Shown here: positions 12,301 to 25,600 of the stretch, piece by piece
Numbering within the stretch: position 1 is the stretch's first letter
Layout: the number at the start of each line of letters is the position of its first letter
DNA from: Theristus sp. LFF4_11
Taxonomy: Eukaryota > Nematoda > Chromadorea > Monhysterida > Xyalidae
Direction of reading: 5' to 3'
Assembly (NCBI GenBank): GCA_030248135.1
Contig: JASANC010004740.1
Coordinates: 62,001 to 126,000 of the forward strand
DNA: 64,000 nucleotides
Notes under the pieces: model-generated
What the model was told of the DNA's origin: nothing
Seen by the model: only the letters and a program-made list of their open reading frames with translations
Database searches by the model: none
Translations under genes and position numbers: made by a program

Positions 12301-15300
12301 GGAACTCACGATGAACTTTTAAGTCGACAGCCATCGTTTGCGCTGGGTCTGTCGATAGTTGACAAAGATAACGCCCGGTGTCGCTGATTTTTGCGTATCT
12401 TAAATATCAGTAAGAGTTAGTTGATTTATGAAGAAAACGTAGAACCTTGAGTTCCAAGAAGCTGTGTAAAAGCAGAGTGGTTACCGAATAATTAGCATAT
12501 GATCACTGATGTTGTTCGGCTTATTGGTGTCAGGCGACACTTGAATTCGACGATCTTCTGTGAAAATGTCTTTGTCTATGGTCAACAACGATTGATCCGC
12601 TTCCCTTAACCATGCCACCTGTAATTATTTAACAGTTAATTGCAAACCAGTGTGGATATTTTTGTGACGTTTCCCTTTTCGCTTTGACTTACGGCTTTTA
12701 CGCCAATTGAGGTAATGTAACTGTTATAAATCATTATCGATGTAACGAATTACATTTATGTATAACTACACAGTACGCTTTTCATGTTTGCTTGTTTGTA
12801 GGATCAATTAATATTTATAATCTGCTAACACGCATAAATCATTCGTCATAACGCACAGTGCAGATGAAAGATATGAGGGAAACCTTATTAATTCGCGTTA
12901 TTTGGAAACTTTGTGGTTGACGTTGACATTACAATGTCTCTAAATATTGTCTATTGTGCTTGTGCGTATATTCTGATGTATGTCCCTGTTAGTAGAGCAG
13001 TTATATGTATGACTGAACTTGTTGTGACCCCAGACAACCCGCAGACCAAAACATTATTGCAGAAAGTTGATTGATCTGCTACCAAACGAGAGAATTTTTT
13101 TCAAAATGCACTTATTTTCTGAATTATTATTTTTTGTTTAACAAACAGGTACTGAACTATTTTGATCTGATGAAACAATCATTTTAATTTATGAAATGCA
13201 GAAATAAATTTTATCTGGCGAACTTTTTTCAACGACTTCAACGTCGTCTTTTGCTGTAATTATTTAATTTAAATTCACAATTTAGTTTTAAGCACATATG
13301 CAATTGTAAAACACCTTCCAAAACTACCACACCCCCAATAAGTCTAAGCTAGATTTATAAAAACAAGTAATATTTACATCCCACGCAGAAACTGCACAAA
13401 TAGAACATATAAATAAATACATTAGTTTGAATTGTTTAGGCTTCAACATATAATTCGATTACAGCTGACTGACAGTATTTTGACCTGACATGCAACTTTC
13501 TCGTCCATTCGTCTGACCACTTCATTTTCAGTGTGCTTACTTTTTTCAACATACGTCCCTGGGATTTAGCAGGTTAATTACAATGTAACGTAAATTAGCA
13601 TAATGTGTCACCATATTTTTACGTCACTTCATAAGCGCTCAGCTAATTTATAGCACTCACGATGTTTTGTATGCGGCAGTAGTGTTTTAGTTTTCGGCAG
13701 GCATGCCGGAGAGAGACAAAAAGAGTTGCCAATACAATTATTATGACACATCACGATGTTTAGTCGTTTTGACAGACTGTTTCGTCTGTTTTAGAACATG
13801 CTGGAGCTGCTTTTGCCGATGACATGGCATTGTGGCCATACACCGTGCATACATACATTGTATGTGTACACATGCACTATTGATAATGTACAAAGAATTT
13901 ATGAGTACAGACCACGCGAATTTGAACCATATTGTCAAATCGAAAGAGAATAGATGGCAAAGCTGACGAATGCTGAAATTCTTTTCATAAGATTTTGAAG
14001 AGTCATAAATTTTTAGACCCACCTAAAACCTACATGTTGTACATAACGATTTGCATTTTATCGTACAATTCTTTGAGTTGCATGTAGTTTGACTGCACCA
14101 GCTGCTCAGTTGCTCATTACTTGAAGAAAATGCATGAAGTTATTGTTGAGAATAGGTAGTTAGTTTCAAGAAATCAGCACAGTTTTTGTTGCAAATACAG
14201 TATTTTTTCAATCGCATCACGTTAATTACGAAAACTCAAGTCCCTCTGTCGTACATCAGCTTACAAAAACCCCATCTCCTTTGCTCATATTGTTATGGAC
14301 GGCCTTTTTAGGGTTGGTGGTGCAATTGTATGTGATTGAAACCAGAAAGGAAGTCAGTATAAAATGCTGAAAGTACCCCCAAAAATATTTTACATTATTA
14401 AATGACGGGGTATTATGGGGTTCATCAGAAAAATCGCTTTCCATTCCAACAATAATATAAAATACATTTTATACGGGGTGAAATCGTGTGTGTGTACATT
14501 GTGAACGTGCTTATGTTTACCGTTTACCACTCATAGCGCTTAATATGATTTTGCATTTTTTATAACGTTGGTATTAGAGCTTTTCACAAATTGGTCCTAT
14601 TCACGCTCTCCACACAATAAAGCAAACGGTCAAACGGCCAAATCAGGATCTGATCTTTATGCCGAAATACTAATTAAGGGACAATGGTAAGAGACTAATT
14701 CCGTTGTGGCACAGTTGTTCTCTGTTCGGTACTGTTTGTGCGGCAAACTTTTACAGCAGGATCTTTAAAGTTATTTGCAGTCTGAAGTTTGTCAAAAAAA
14801 CATTTTTGTTTAAGAATGCATGCGTTGTACTTATGCACAGTAGTTTGAATAGATGATAGGGGGAATACTGACTCAGTCAAATTATAAATGATAGCATATG
14901 ACCACCATTTCTGGAGTACAGATGGTTATCTTCAATCAAAACACAATCATCAATGAATGCATATCCTAATTTACATGAATAATCCATCATGTTGGGGAAA
15001 TAAATGCAGGTTGTTGCACATACAGAAACAGAACAAAACGAACAGTTGGTCGACCCACTGCGGACCTCGTTTAACCTGGTTTACGTTAGAATTAACGCTT
15101 CTCTTTATTTTTTTCTGTTTGTTTTCACACTATCGGTTTGAATATAATGAGGCAGCGGCGAGACAGTGTATGAAAGATGAAAGAAAGAGTAGCAGAGCGT
15201 ATGAAACAGCAGCAGATCACAAATTACCACAACTATTGGATTAAAAAGATTGGGTTAGTTAATTGAGCAAACAACATTTTACCAATATTTTGTGATTACG

Positions 15301-16641
15301 AGTTGGGATTGCTGTGGTTTTTGAAATTTTCGCTGACGCCAGCCACTAAATACAGTCTATCTGGATAACACATACAACTCGCTGATTGGTCGGTTCCTCA
15401 CGCTCCGCACCCCTGTTTTTTTCTGGGAATGGTATTCAGTTTTTTTTATTGTTGAGTGGGTTTTTATTTTGTGCCGAAAAATCTAAATTTCAACTTTCAA
15501 ACGTTTTTGTATGTGTCGAAATTTTAGAAACTAAGATTTTTTGGTTGATTGACGGCGACAACGTCGTCGATGATTTTTGCTTTCAGGCATGAAAAGAGCG
15601 TACCACTAACCTCTTAAAGGCCGCTACTGCGTGTTGAAAACAAAAATAAAACAAACAAACAAAATGACAAAACTTGTTTCCAACGATTTCGACGGTTTTG
15701 ATCCCGCTTTTAACAATTGGTTCATTGGCTGCGCTACCATGTTCATTGTTGTTCAAAGATTGTTCACATTGTCGTTAAATACTATCACCTGCTGTGCTGA
15801 ATTCTTCTGCTCTGTGCTGAACACGCAGAGTCGTCACGCTCTTTTCATGCCTAAAAGCAAACACTAAAAACAAAAACCATCGACGACGACGTCGTTGCCG
15901 TCAATCAACCAAAAAAGACTTCTAACATTGCGACCAACGCACATTTTTGGAATTTGGTAGTTTATCTATTTAGAATTCTTACGACATGAAAAAAATAAAA
16001 AGAAACCACTTAACAATTGAAAAACAACATGATTTTAACTGGATCCCGTTCCCAGAAAGAAAGAAGAGTGCGGAGCGTGAGGACCCGACCAATCAGACAG
16101 TTGTATATGTCATCCAGATGCACTATAACTTGAAAAAGTTTACACTTACTTGCTTTAAGATACACGCACGATGTAAGCGATATTTTTACACTACTTTTTG
16201 TATTTCCACAAAATTATAAATAACAATTTGCGTAAAACCACACACTGTAGTTGTAGTAACCTATACTGTAACTGTAGTATATAACAAAAAATATAACAAA
16301 AAATAATAAACTGAATGCTTGTCTCAGAAAACAAACCTTATAAGCTCCTAGGTTCCTGACCAAGCAATGCAGATATACAGGTTCATCGACGCGACTATCC
16401 ACCCTGCGAGGGTTTGCGTCCACGAATCGTGCCGGTCGTGACTGTTCAATGTGTGTTCTATCGTAGGTACGAAAGTTACTGTCTCCGTTTCCGTTCATGT
16501 CGTACGGATAACCTGCACCAGTTCCGAAGTTGTCATAGTCAAACGACGATTGTCCACCTGATCCACTGCCGAATTGACCGCCGCCCTGTTTGCCTGACGC
16601 CGCCTTCTTAGCCCCAATTGTTTTTGATCCGGAGCCGGGTG
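9369..16641 (-). CDS. Dpr/zig-8-like two-immunoglobulin cell-surface protein (5'-partial)
   Basis: Dpr (fly) and ZIG-8 (worm) proteins are neuronal surface recognition molecules with two Ig domains. Exons on the minus strand, in order: 16337-16641, 12485-12618, 12310-12398, 10401-10571, 9710-9850, 9369-9586; all junction phases agree. The first exon has a Gly/Ser-rich linker, then Ig1 begins (RRVDSRVDEPVYLHCLVRN). Ig1 continues VAWLREADQSLLTID and DTGRYLCQLSTDP. Ig2 has VIEGNDIVLTCLV, VEWLRDGEPLA and KKAQPSDRGVYTCKPDNAPA, close to the Dpr Ig2 pattern (QKAxPSDSGxYTCxPSNA). Cys pairs and Trp are in place in both domains. The last exon is charged (EQVQQLKKRARA) and lacks the hydrophobic tail expected for a GPI anchor; a donor-like GCG|GTAAAA inside it allows another 3' exon. 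The signal-peptide exon upstream of 16,641 was not found. The introns of 3.7 and 1.7 kb contrast with VPS50. Confidence 0.85.
10822..10846. repeat. TC/CT microsatellite
   Basis: A short (CT)n tract inside an intron of the Ig gene. The nearby minus-strand frame at 10,975-11,340 is open but shows no Ig motif and is not supported as an exon. Confidence 0.6.
15359..16119. repeat. Foldback / MITE-like element with about 250-bp terminal inverted repeats
   Basis: Left arm 15,359-15,600 and right arm 15,838-16,119 are imperfect reverse complements. Terminal words pair as ATCTGGATAACACATACAACT against GTTGTATATGTCATCCAGAT, followed by GATTGGTCGG and CTCACGCTCCGCA in both. The inner arm ends contain CGACAACGTCGTCGATG and its complement. 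No transposase frame is seen. The element lies in or just inside the first known intron of the Ig gene. Related termini occur at 36,419-36,578. Confidence 0.75.
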
Positions 16642-19600
16642 CTGAAATTAAACATGGAAATGCTGAATTGTGCTGTATGTTATTGAAAATGTAGTTTCAA
16701 GTTATTACGGATGTTTGTTTTTGTGTGTTGTTGGTCCCTGTATGTTTTCGTAACTAAATTCGTATTTTCATTCATAACTGCGGTTTCTTTCATTTCTTCA
16801 AGCTACAAACGCATTGACGCATAATAAACAAGATTAGCTGGCCCGTATATGTTTTTGTGTGGCACCGCCCATGTAAAGTCTACAGTAGCTTCTTCAGACG
16901 TGCCGACATGAACGTACCCCTGCATACTACGAACAATATACCAGTTCACTCGAGTGATAAAGATCACACGTCGGTTTGAGTTGATTTTATTATTTTTCAT
17001 GCTGTACATGTCTGATTAACACCATCGCGCAATCAAAACTGATTTAACAGATTCGCATGTTATTCAGAGAGCGACCAATTAGCACTAATTCGCTTAGCTT
17101 GCAGATTGAGCTCCATAAAATTACGTCAATGTGTTAATCCTTGTGCTTCATAATCAATCCGTCATGTGACCTGTGATTGAATTTCCGGGTCATACGATTG
17201 AACAGTTGCATTTGACTAATTTCAGTCTGATATCGAGCCAGTTGTTATTTATTCCTCCGGTTGAAACAATGAAGTTACAGAGAGAAAATCCACGGAACTT
17301 TATGTTACTGTGCAGTGTATTGACAGGCGCCTGCCCCGATGACCATGAGTTCCAATTTCCATGCATGAAACTACAAAAAACGCAATCTTATCACAACACA
17401 TTGCCAACAAACATCAACAATCAATATTCGGCGAATGCGCTGTTTCTGGACCTCGAATAGTATCAGACGGTTTCAGATCTCACTGTGAAAGCATTCTTGA
17501 AATTTATTACTTCAATCAATGAAATGAACCCCGCCAAGATGACACAGTGGCGTAGACTAGGTTATGAACACGAATGCATCACGGCACATCCCCTTATGCA
17601 GAGTGGTCCAAAATTAGTGGGTACAACTTTGAATCGCTCTTACTAGCCAACGGCTAGACCGTTTGAGCTGAAATTTTAGTCGCTTACTTGGAAGCACAAA
17701 ATTAGACCTTCACCAATTTTCAGCCCAAACGAGAGCCTATTGCCCCTGTGCGGAAGCAAAGTTGGTAAAAACGAATTTTTGCATGAAAACAGCATTTTTT
17801 CTGTCTCACATCGGATTTATTCATCGATAACGCCACAAATTGAGCAAAAACTGTAAAAAATCAAAGCTAATCCTTCTCGAAATGCGAGCCGCAAGCTTCA
17901 ATGCACAATCGAGCCCTATGGCCACTGGCAAGATCACTTTCTGGCACAATTCAGTGTCCACGTGCTGAAACGCGTTCACGATCATTTATTTCATCGAGTC
18001 CACGGTTTTCGGTTTCTGATGGCGATTGGAGGAGTTAAAATGAAAATCTTCGCAATTGTGTGAAGGGAAATTGAAAGCAGAAATAGTTGTATTGCTTTTT
18101 CAGCTCGAAAAGTTGAAAAAATAATAAAATTATAGCCTTTTTGGGTAGCTGTTGTTTTATCGATGGATCGTCAGAAATACTGAATCATAAGAAGCTAATG
18201 CATATTATTTTGTGATCCCTGTTGGAAATAACCTAGCACTACTGGGTTTTTCAACTGTGGTCGGCAACACAAATCACCCATAAGCACGCGAAAGGCGAGA
18301 GCGCACACGAAAATTGCTCCGTGGGGAAAACTGCTTCATGCACCGAAGAACGAAGAAGCTGCACAAACCGCTATTTTATGTTGCTTTTTTCCCATAAAAA
18401 GATTCGTTTTGTTTGCGAGTTGCGGGGACCTTTAGAGATGTCATAATCGTCTTCAAAGTGGCGTAAAACGAACAAAATCAACAACAACAATTGCTTTTCA
18501 TTGGTAAACTTTGTCTTTGGCCTACTGCTTTTTTCAAAACACCTTACTCAGAAATTTTTTTTCGACTACAATCATTTGTAATGTACGTACTTGTAGTAGA
18601 CAGTAGGTTTAACGAAGTTGTTAAAACAACTTTCAGTGCAAAATCGCAAGAGCGTTATAAACACCTTGACGGAAGGAAACACGGAAATTACAAATGAGAA
18701 GCGATTTGTTCCCAAAGCGGTGGTTGCTGGTCAGACCAAGCGAATCGAGTTTGAGTCGAAGGTTGGTCCGGGTCGGGTTAGCCCACCCAGATATTGTAAA
18801 TCGTTCCCTCTAGGCCAATCACACTAAGAGAGAGCAGAGCTTTTACAAAATGATCATTTTCTTTGAAGCTTCGCACATGTCCCTCTGTTATCCGCCGAAT
18901 AACTTGAAATGTTTTGTCAAACAGATATGAAGAGATTGCTTCCTAAACGATGGACTGGCTGGCTGGGCTCTGTGGGTGGTCAGACGTTAGATGTAGCCGA
19001 CCAAAAAAGTAACGGCTTCTATTCTAATATGTAGCTGTTGAAAGTGGTTTACCATAAATTGTCTCGACTGAAGATGATGTTGTTTTGCTTTTCTACCGCA
19101 AAAACGAACAAGTTGCTCATTGGTGAAGAACTCTGATTGAGAATTCCCGCGGGGCTTTCTTTTCAAAAAATTTCAAAATCATTGTTCCGGTTCTAGTTTT
19201 TTCATTGGTACCAGTGAACCACTGTTCATACGTTTAGCTTTGCGTTTGTTTTAGTCTCTGTTTCAAAATGTTTGCTGAAAATTACGTGTATTTTTCAGTT
19301 TTTTGGAAAATGAGTTTTGGGTTGCAGAAATGAAACAGCAATTTTGTAAGGCTTGCAGTGTGTTCAACGGTTAATTTTTTTTCTGGTTTGTCCTCGTCGT
19401 CCGCATTCATTTCTATGAAACGATCACTTCACTGACTTCTGTAATCCGTTCTCGAGTCTTCTTGTCCCAACTCCCAAGTGATGCACCGCAAAGTGTGAAA
19501 ACAAAGTTTAGACTAATAAAGTCATTATTTTTCCAGACTGCGTTGCTGGATTGTGGAGCGGGTTATCCTTTTGTGATTAGAACTTTGGGACCGCAGTTGA

Positions 19601-22600
19601 AATCGAAATTGGAACACAACGGATAGTTGCACTTACGTCATTAGTCTAGCGCTGTCGAGTGCAATATAGAGACTCTGGTTTAAACGATGTTGGACTGAAT
19701 TTTTCTGGGATTGCTGATGACGGTCCTCGTACCTTGACTAGGCTTGTGTTTCAGTAGCTTGTGAATTATGACGCTTCCACTATATCATTTCATATGATTA
19801 CTAATTGACCTGTATCATAAAATCTTCTATCATACACAAGAGCCATAATCATGCGGTTCTGCTGTAAACATTCATTTGCAAACAAACAGCATGTAAAATC
19901 AAAATACATCGAACCACCACATCTGCTACGCTACCACCTAAACCAATGCCTCCGTCCATTTTTCGCTTAAAATTTGCATCAACGGGAATTATAAGCCAGC
20001 AAAACATGGCAGAAATCCTCGAAATCTAATCGGCTTACAATCCAGCTTTTAAAAATAAAAAGCCCCGCACTCAGGTCGCCGGTGGTGATAATGTTATGCT
20101 TATGTACGGTTAAGCAATTCACTCTAAAAACAAAACAGGAAGCACCGGTAAAACCCGGAAAACGTGATTTGACGAGTGTGGAATAGGAACGAAATTTTTA
20201 CTGGGATCCCAAAAGAACAGAAAGCACTGCACTTTGGTGAACAGCTGGTAATGATACCAATTTTGTGGATGTCGCGCCAATGGTATTGATGCTTTTTTGA
20301 AACATAAAAGCAACATGTGTGCTTGCGGGCAAATCACAGGCTGTGCGAATTAATTGATTTGTAAAAGAAAATGAAGAATAAGGAATGAGAGAAAAATGGC
20401 ATTCATTGTCGCAAAAAAGAGCATTTTTTGGCATCTTTGTGTTTTGCCAGATTATCGTCGATCGTATTATTCGCTTGAATGTAGCCGACAAAGCAGGCGA
20501 AATGTGGAATTTGAATGAAATGGCTATTCGCTTAGCTCTTGAGGTAACCGATATTCTTTACTCTACCCCTGATAATGACATAAATTATATGTGACTTCTT
20601 CACTCCGTCGAACCAAAGAATCGATATGAGTGGCTGGGGATTGATAAATGATTGATTGTTGATAAGCTCGTGGTGTCAATTCTTAATCGGCTTTGCAACC
20701 GATGCTTTCTAGCCGATCCTTTCTTTCTTGACAAAGCACCCTTCGTTAGAGCGACTTTTTTGCCCAAGCAGTGGAATTTCTTCAGACGAACTTTTTACGA
20801 ATCTTCGTCGAACGATAAATTGACTAACGAAAGTTTGATCCGTTGATGCGTGCTTTTGTACCTCGCACCAAAAGCCGTGCCTGACAGAATTGAAGTGGAA
20901 CGACATCACCAAAAATTGATAACATCGTGCATTTTATTATTAATGGGGTCAGTCTCAGTCATGACGAAACCGTTTCCTGGTACTAGGACCAGAATATCGA
21001 TATCATAGGCGAAATTCGTAATTTATTCAGACTCAGCGCACGGTACATTTCGTGACGTGAAACTGCCTCCTCATTTTTGTTTTCTATTTTGCTTCCTGTT
21101 TTGGTGTTGTTGTGTTTTGTGCTATATTTATTATTTTTTATTTATTTTTTCAGATTTTAGGGCATTGTACCAACTGCGGTTGGTCTGTAATCTTGCATTA
21201 CTTTGTACATGTTGTCCATGCATTTCAGTGCTAAATAAAACTGAACTAAACTGAATCTAAACTCGTTTGTGCTTTCTCGAAGAATTCACAAAACAGCTAG
21301 TATACATGTAGCAGCGGAAAGGTTTAGCAAAATTATTGGTGCCAGCAAATTAGTGTACATGTCGTCTAGTGTAGCTCTCCACTTTTTGTTTCAGCACAGT
21401 CGTAAGCTAACCCTCTAAATATGGCTTTGCGACTCAAACCAGCCGTCTAAAACATTTTTTTTAATCTTTACTCAAACACCACACTGAGAAAACAGTGCAC
21501 ACTTGTTGTTATTTGAGAACGAAAAAGTGCGTTTCTTATAGTCCAAATATTGGTTTAGTTAGTTTAGTATCAGTTACAAAAAACACTAGGACGTTTATAT
21601 CGTTGACATTGAATTTTTGTTTAGCAAGCTTATACTGTTTGTTCAACCTGCATTGTAAAAATGTCATAAAGATCAATCTTTGTTCGTAACTCAGTGGCTA
21701 ACCCTACTTTACGCAAATAAACATGCAACTGGGAGAGTTTATCGCCGCTGCACTTCATGTTTTGAAATTTCTGAAACCACATTTAAGTGGCTAGTGGCGC
21801 CCATAATTATGTCAAATAGTGATTAATAGTCATCTAATATGCGGCGAATGTGTCATTTTGTTGGTTAGGTAAAAAGAATAAGGTTTGACAAGATTGAATT
21901 TTAACGTGGTGTAAGGTGACATACGATTTTGTCATTCAGCTGGTACAAATGTATGCAAACTTGTGTGGTCATCGAATTTGTTAATTTTAAAATCATTGTA
22001 AAGTCGGGTAAATAGACAATTGGCAAGAGTGGTCGTCATTGAGGACGGTATGAAGATTATATACAAACGAAACAAAATGAGTGAGCAGTATGTACGGCAT
22101 TACGTAATAATGCAAACTTGATTTTAATGTTCAAAGGAAAAATAATGTAAGCGTCCGTGAAAAAGAAATAATACTGGTCTAATCTGATTGTGGACCCCAA
22201 TAACGCGTTTGCTAAAATTGTTTTCTCTGTTTGAAAGACTCGTTTCAAGTGGCTGTTGTATGTTTTTCTGTGTACAATTTTGTGAAGTTCTCCAGTTTGT
22301 CAATGTCTGTTTTCACACAGATTAGCACACTTTGTTGCAATAAGCTACAGTTTGTATACTTAAAAGTTGTTTCTCCGTATATTTATACTTACTCCCAGTG
22401 ATTGCTGAAACGTGGAGAGATTGGCAATTTTGCAAAAGCTATACGTACATAGAGGTACAGTGAAATGACATTTTTGCTTCGCATTGTAAGCGTTGTGTCT
22501 GTAATTAGATTTTTGCTCAAATTTTTATTTATAAACTGCGTTTGTATGTAGTTTGGAGCAACTCAGTAGCCGTAGGTTTATTACCTCTGATCATCGAAGC

Positions 22601-25600
22601 GAAGTTAACACGAAAACAACGTGAATTATGCATTTTATGGTTAGATTTTATGCTAGAGCGCGCGGGTACTGACAAATTCCCCCAAGAAAGTTATAGCTAA
22701 AAAGATTCACAAGTGAAAACGCGCGTGAAATTTTTTGATTTTATATATGTCACTTGTACGTATATGGTTTTTTATGATACAAGTTACTCTAAAAATCGTT
22801 GCGTTGTCTTCGCAATGATATGGAGTAATTGGTGGTATTCAAAAAATAGATAAACGTTAAAACGGCAGTCTCACAGAAAAAAGTTGCACAACCACATTGG
22901 AACTAAACGTATAAAACACTAGCCGATGTCAAAAAAATACTGACAAATTTAAGGCCAAAACTTCATAATGCGGAAAAGCTCAAGGTCAACAAATCCCGGT
23001 GAATTGTAGCAGAAACAACAGTCCACAATTCCGCAATCATGCTCCATTCATATAAACAAACCCCACCCACTCATGGGATTCGAGAAACCGCAAAAACTCG
23101 AAAACAACTGAAACAACAAAAGCATATGGATGGACACGGTTTGCATACGATATGAACATTATGATGCAGCACTTGAGGTGATTTACACCACACTGCTGGT
23201 CGTACTATCACTCAAACAACACCTCCACTGGTCAACTGTACGTACTTTTGGCAATAATGATATTTGGGGGCGAAAATTTTTCACGCTTGAAAGAGCGAAA
23301 TAATAAATGAGCATTCATTTGTTAAACTCGTATGAAATTATTTGCACATTTTTAATATTATCTTTTCAGCACACTATAATTCATTCCATGATCTGCCTGA
23401 AAGATAAAACCCCACACTGATTATGCAAAAACCAAAAGTGCTGTGCAAGAAGTGCTGGATTTCATATGTAGCAGTATACACTGTATATGTAGCTTAAGCC
23501 ACAGCGACTCCACAGGTGCACATACTATATGTATGACTTTCATGTATTTTTTCAAACGTGTCCCACTGAAATGACGTCATGTGCCGCAAAACATGCGCTT
23601 GTCGTTCACAGCAAACCAGACTTTCCGATCAGCCGATTTCTTTCCGTAAATAAATGATGAATGTCGAATCAGTCACACCAAACTGAAATTTTAGTGCCTG
23701 TACTATTGACAAACGGGCGTTTTTAAAGCAAATGACGTCATTTTAGCCCGGACACGTTTGAATAAATCCACAATACATGGACATGCATACATTGTTCTTT
23801 GAAAACACATTGTACTTTTACAATCGCCTTTTTTCCCGAACGTTAAAAAACGCAGACTTCGCTTGCAAAATGAACAGCATGGTTCTCCGAGAGGGTCCTA
23901 GAAACTGATATAATAACACTTGACTACGGGTGTCCAATGTTTTAAACAAACCGGCCGCTAGATATCATGTTCAAGAGCGAACCCTCTGATCACTCGAACA
24001 AAATGCACAAAAGGAACACACTCATTTCATTGCTACGAACAAGGCATATTCATGGAAAATACCGCACATGTTTACCATTTGAAAATACATAACATACTGG
24101 CAGGTGTCTGGGAATAGTGTCGGTTGGTGAGATTTTCGACACCTGGTCAGTTGATTGTCATGCTTATGAAGGTGCCAGCCAGCTTGCAAGATAAAGTGGA
24201 CGTTAAGGTTTTCTTCAAGCAGACTGTTCAAAACGATAACCAAACAATCAATGCAATATGAACCTCACAAGCTTAAATTAAGTCAGTCGCGTGTCGTTGA
24301 ATTTTATTCGAGCAAAATTCGCATTCTGATAACGACTTCAGCTTGAGTTTAAAAAGCTTCTATTTTATGCAACTGCTGGTTAAACGCGCGACCCAGATTT
24401 TGCATAACAAACAGCTCAAACGACATGTATAGCGTCGACGATGTATAAAACTTTTTATTATTAGCGTACAGCGTGGAGGAAAAAGCGCTGGTGCAGTATC
24501 CTACGCTGATGTGTACGGTTCGGCATAAAAAGACACCGCCATCGAGCATTGTAACCGAGTTGTCCGTTGAATTCGACGCAATTTAACGCATGATAAAGTA
24601 ATATTAGTAATTTAGACAGTTTCCTGTGCGTTTCTGATTTTAAAATTTTGTTAAAGAAATGTAGCTTCTTAATATCTTCAGTTCACCGTTCGTTTTTAGT
24701 GGCCATACAGTCTGTAATTGCCACATCAGACAAAACAAGAACATGAGCTCAAGTATAAATCTGTTTTCAAACCTTACCAGCGCTACTGGTAATGGTCATT
24801 GCGTACACCTTAGATTCATAGTTAAATTTTACTGAGGCATAAAAATTGTCGTAATACCAAAAAATAACAATCAAAACTGTCGTTGTTACCTGCCAGGGTG
24901 TTGCAGAAAACGTCCAGCCATAACAGAACTCCAACAGCATGCATTAAATCCGTGATTTGCATGTTTGCTGTTGAGGAACACACGATTTTTCCCAGTAAGA
25001 GATAGCTCACTTTTTATTCATAATCGATTTGAAGTTATAGTCAAATTTCAATTTTGTAGGGAGCCAGTTTTTGCATAGTTTTTTCTCGTTCTTAAAATTG
25101 GTCGGTCATCGGTCTCACAAGCCATCAGATTTTGTCCTTTTCCGTTATGTGATAGGTTTTTTGAAGCGATTTTATTAGTAATGCGATTGTTTCTTGTATT
25201 TGCAATTTTTCTTGCGCCGTTTGTTGAAATTACATAAAAGCAACAGTGCGTGCGGTGCCACTACAAAAAAAATAATGCTGATACAACCGATATTGTGGCT
25301 CTGAAATTTGACGGTTAAAAATAATCTGAAAATAGCATCAATTTTAACACGAAATTCCAAGCCTACACAATCTTAGTTATCGGAAGCAGACGTGGCGCAG
25401 CGCAGCACACCGTTTGAATACAACTTTGCAACATGCCACAATGCTTGCATGTATATAACCAAATGCTAAGCAAAATAGGAGGCAACGATAAATAATTCAG
25501 AAAATCATGCTGTCCTTATAATGGAAATGTGTCAGTTTTATGATAGGTCTGCACAGCTTACCATCACCAACTCTATCAAACGAGCCTTTGAATGCATTTG

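Noticed and set aside
16803..17009. Minus-strand ORF upstream of the first Ig exon, tested as a signal-peptide exon
   Set aside because: No N-terminal signal-like segment followed by a donor in a compatible phase.
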